Assembly (NCBI GenBank): GCA_900553035.1
Contig: USCC01000113.1
Coordinates: forward strand, 1-6,555
Source: an uncultured Rhodospirillaceae bacterium
GTDB taxonomy: Bacteria; Pseudomonadota; Alphaproteobacteria; CAAGCB01; CAG-977
DNA: 6,555 nt
Direction of reading: 5' to 3'
Under the pieces are notes generated by a model that saw only the letters and a list, made by a program, of their open reading frames with translations, searched no databases and was not told the DNA's origin. Below, in pieces: positions 5,659 to 6,555 of this stretch; the stretch's first letter is position 1, and every line of letters starts with the position of its first letter. Both the position numbers and the translations under genes were made by a program.

Positions 5659-6555
5659 ATGAGAAGAGTCGTAGTTACCGGTATCGGAATGCTTTCGCCA
5701 ATGGGGCGCGGCGTAGACGTAACATGGCAGGGAATCGTCAACGGGAAATCCGCCATTCGCAAGATCGAACGTTACGATATGTCGGAATCAACCGCGAAAA
5801 TCGCCGGTGAAGTTCCCTTTGGCAAAGGCACTCCGGGACTTTTCGATCCTGACGAAGTTCTGTCCCCCAAAGAACAGCGCCGGGTTGATCCGTTTATTTT
5901 ATACGGTTTGTCCGCCGGCATTGACGCGGTTGAGGATTCGGGATGGAAGCCCGAAGCCGAAGAAGACCTGTTCCGTACGGGTGTCATGATCGGATCGGGC
6001 ATCGGCGGTCTGTCGGCCATTTCGGAAAACGCCCTGACCCTGAAGGAAGGCGGTCCGCGCAAAATCAGTCCGTTCTTTATTCCGTCCTGCCTGATCAACC
6101 TGATTTCGGGACAGCTGTCCATCAAATACGGCTTCCGCGGCCCGAACCACGCTGTTGTGACGGCCTGTGCGACCGGTTCGCATGCCATCGGCGACGCCGC
6201 CCGCCTGATCATGTGGGGCGACGCGGATGTCATGGTGGCCGGCGGTGCGGAATCGGCGGTTCATCCTCTGGCGATTGCCGGATTTGCCCAGGCCAAGGCG
6301 TTGTCGACACATTACAACGATACGCCGGAAAAGGCCTCCCGTCCCTGGGATAAGGGTCATGACGGTTTTGTCATGGGTGAAGGCGCGGGCGTCGTCGTTC
6401 TGGAAGAATACGAACACGCCAAAGCGCGCGGTGCGAAAATCTACGGCGAAATCATCGGCTACGGCCTGTCCGGCGACGGTTATCACGTCACGGCTCCCGC
6501 ACCCGACGGCCGCGGTTCCAAACACGCCATGAAAATGGCCCTCAAAAACGGCCAT
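5659..6555 (+). CDS. fabF: 3-oxoacyl-ACP synthase II FabF, N-terminal part (runs off window)
   Basis: FabF condenses malonyl-ACP with acyl-ACP, the chain-elongating Claisen step of fatty acid synthesis. The frame is open with no stop for 299 codons to the window end; family members have about 410-420 residues, so roughly the last quarter is missing. It begins MRRVVVTGIGMLSP, as usual for FabF, and carries the nucleophile motif TACATGSHAIG with Cys170. It also has VMVAGGAESAVHPL and SRPWDKGHDGFVMGEGAG, both typical of KAS II enzymes. The two catalytic His residues lie beyond the window and cannot be checked. The ATG at 5659 has GAGG (5649-5652) 6 nt upstream. It follows acpP by 98 nt across a strong terminator, with no clear promoter of its own. 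FabB (KAS I) is less likely given the Cys motif context and the acpP-fabF order. Confidence 0.95.
   Translation, partial: MRRVVVTGIGMLSPMGRGVDVTWQGIVNGKSAIRKIERYDMSESTAKIAGEVPFGKGTPGLFDPDEVLSPKEQRRVDPFILYGLSAGIDAVEDSGWKPEAEEDLFRTGVMIGSGIGGLSAISENALTLKEGGPRKISPFFIPSCLINLISGQLSIKYGFRGPNHAVVTACATGSHAIGDAARLIMWGDADVMVAGGAESAVHPLAIAGFAQAKALSTHYNDTPEKASRPWDKGHDGFVMGEGAGVVVLEEYEHAKARGAKIYGEIIGYGLSGDGYHVTAPAPDGRGSKHAMKMALKNGH

Noticed and set aside
5899..6555. Long open frame on the - strand opposite fabF
   Set aside because: It lies opposite a clear FabF coding frame and has no recognisable motif; high-GC coding bias readily leaves the opposite strand open.
1..6555. CRISPR array, insertion sequence, phage or defence system
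   Set aside because: No regularly spaced repeats, transposase or integrase motifs, or terminal repeats are visible; apart from the Cys-rich gene every coding stretch is a housekeeping gene.

Overview
The window looks like a chromosomal segment of an alphaproteobacterium with moderate-to-high GC. This is inferred from the gene order dnaX-ybaB-recR with a small 4.5S-type SRP RNA just upstream of dnaX, from the order fabD-fabG-acpP-fabF, and from the character of the proteins. No rRNA or other taxonomic marker is present, so the genus is open. An uncultured host-associated or gut lineage is only a guess prompted by the Cys-rich protein.

Layout: (1) Positions 1-452 (+) hold the 3' end of a gene for a very Cys-rich, probably exported repeat protein. 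It is cut by the window start. (2) A hairpin at 465-497 acts as a terminator for both convergent units. (3) Positions 495-3141 (-) hold a compact operon transcribed dnaX > ybaB > recR: clamp-loader tau/gamma subunit, nucleoid-associated YbaB/EbfC protein and recombination mediator RecR. Its genes are 1 nt and 12 nt apart. (4) Just upstream of dnaX on the same strand, at about 3175-3268, is an unlisted non-coding gene, the signal recognition particle RNA. It is recognised from its apical loop and closing stem. (5) Positions 3438-6555 (+), divergent from the SRP RNA, hold the fatty-acid synthesis cluster fabD, fabG, acpP and fabF. The last is cut by the window end.

The fab genes form a pathway. 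FabD loads malonyl onto acyl carrier protein (acpP). FabF condenses it with the growing acyl-ACP, and FabG reduces the resulting 3-ketoacyl-ACP. Terminator-like hairpins after fabG and after acpP suggest that acpP is transcribed as its own short, abundant message, with fabF depending on read-through or on a promoter that is not obvious.

This is mostly an ordinary housekeeping region, and I found no convincing undescribed system. The points most worth a second look are the Cys-rich tandem-repeat protein, the SRP RNA, a Glu-to-Gln change at the usual Toprim glutamate of RecR, and the terminators around acpP.
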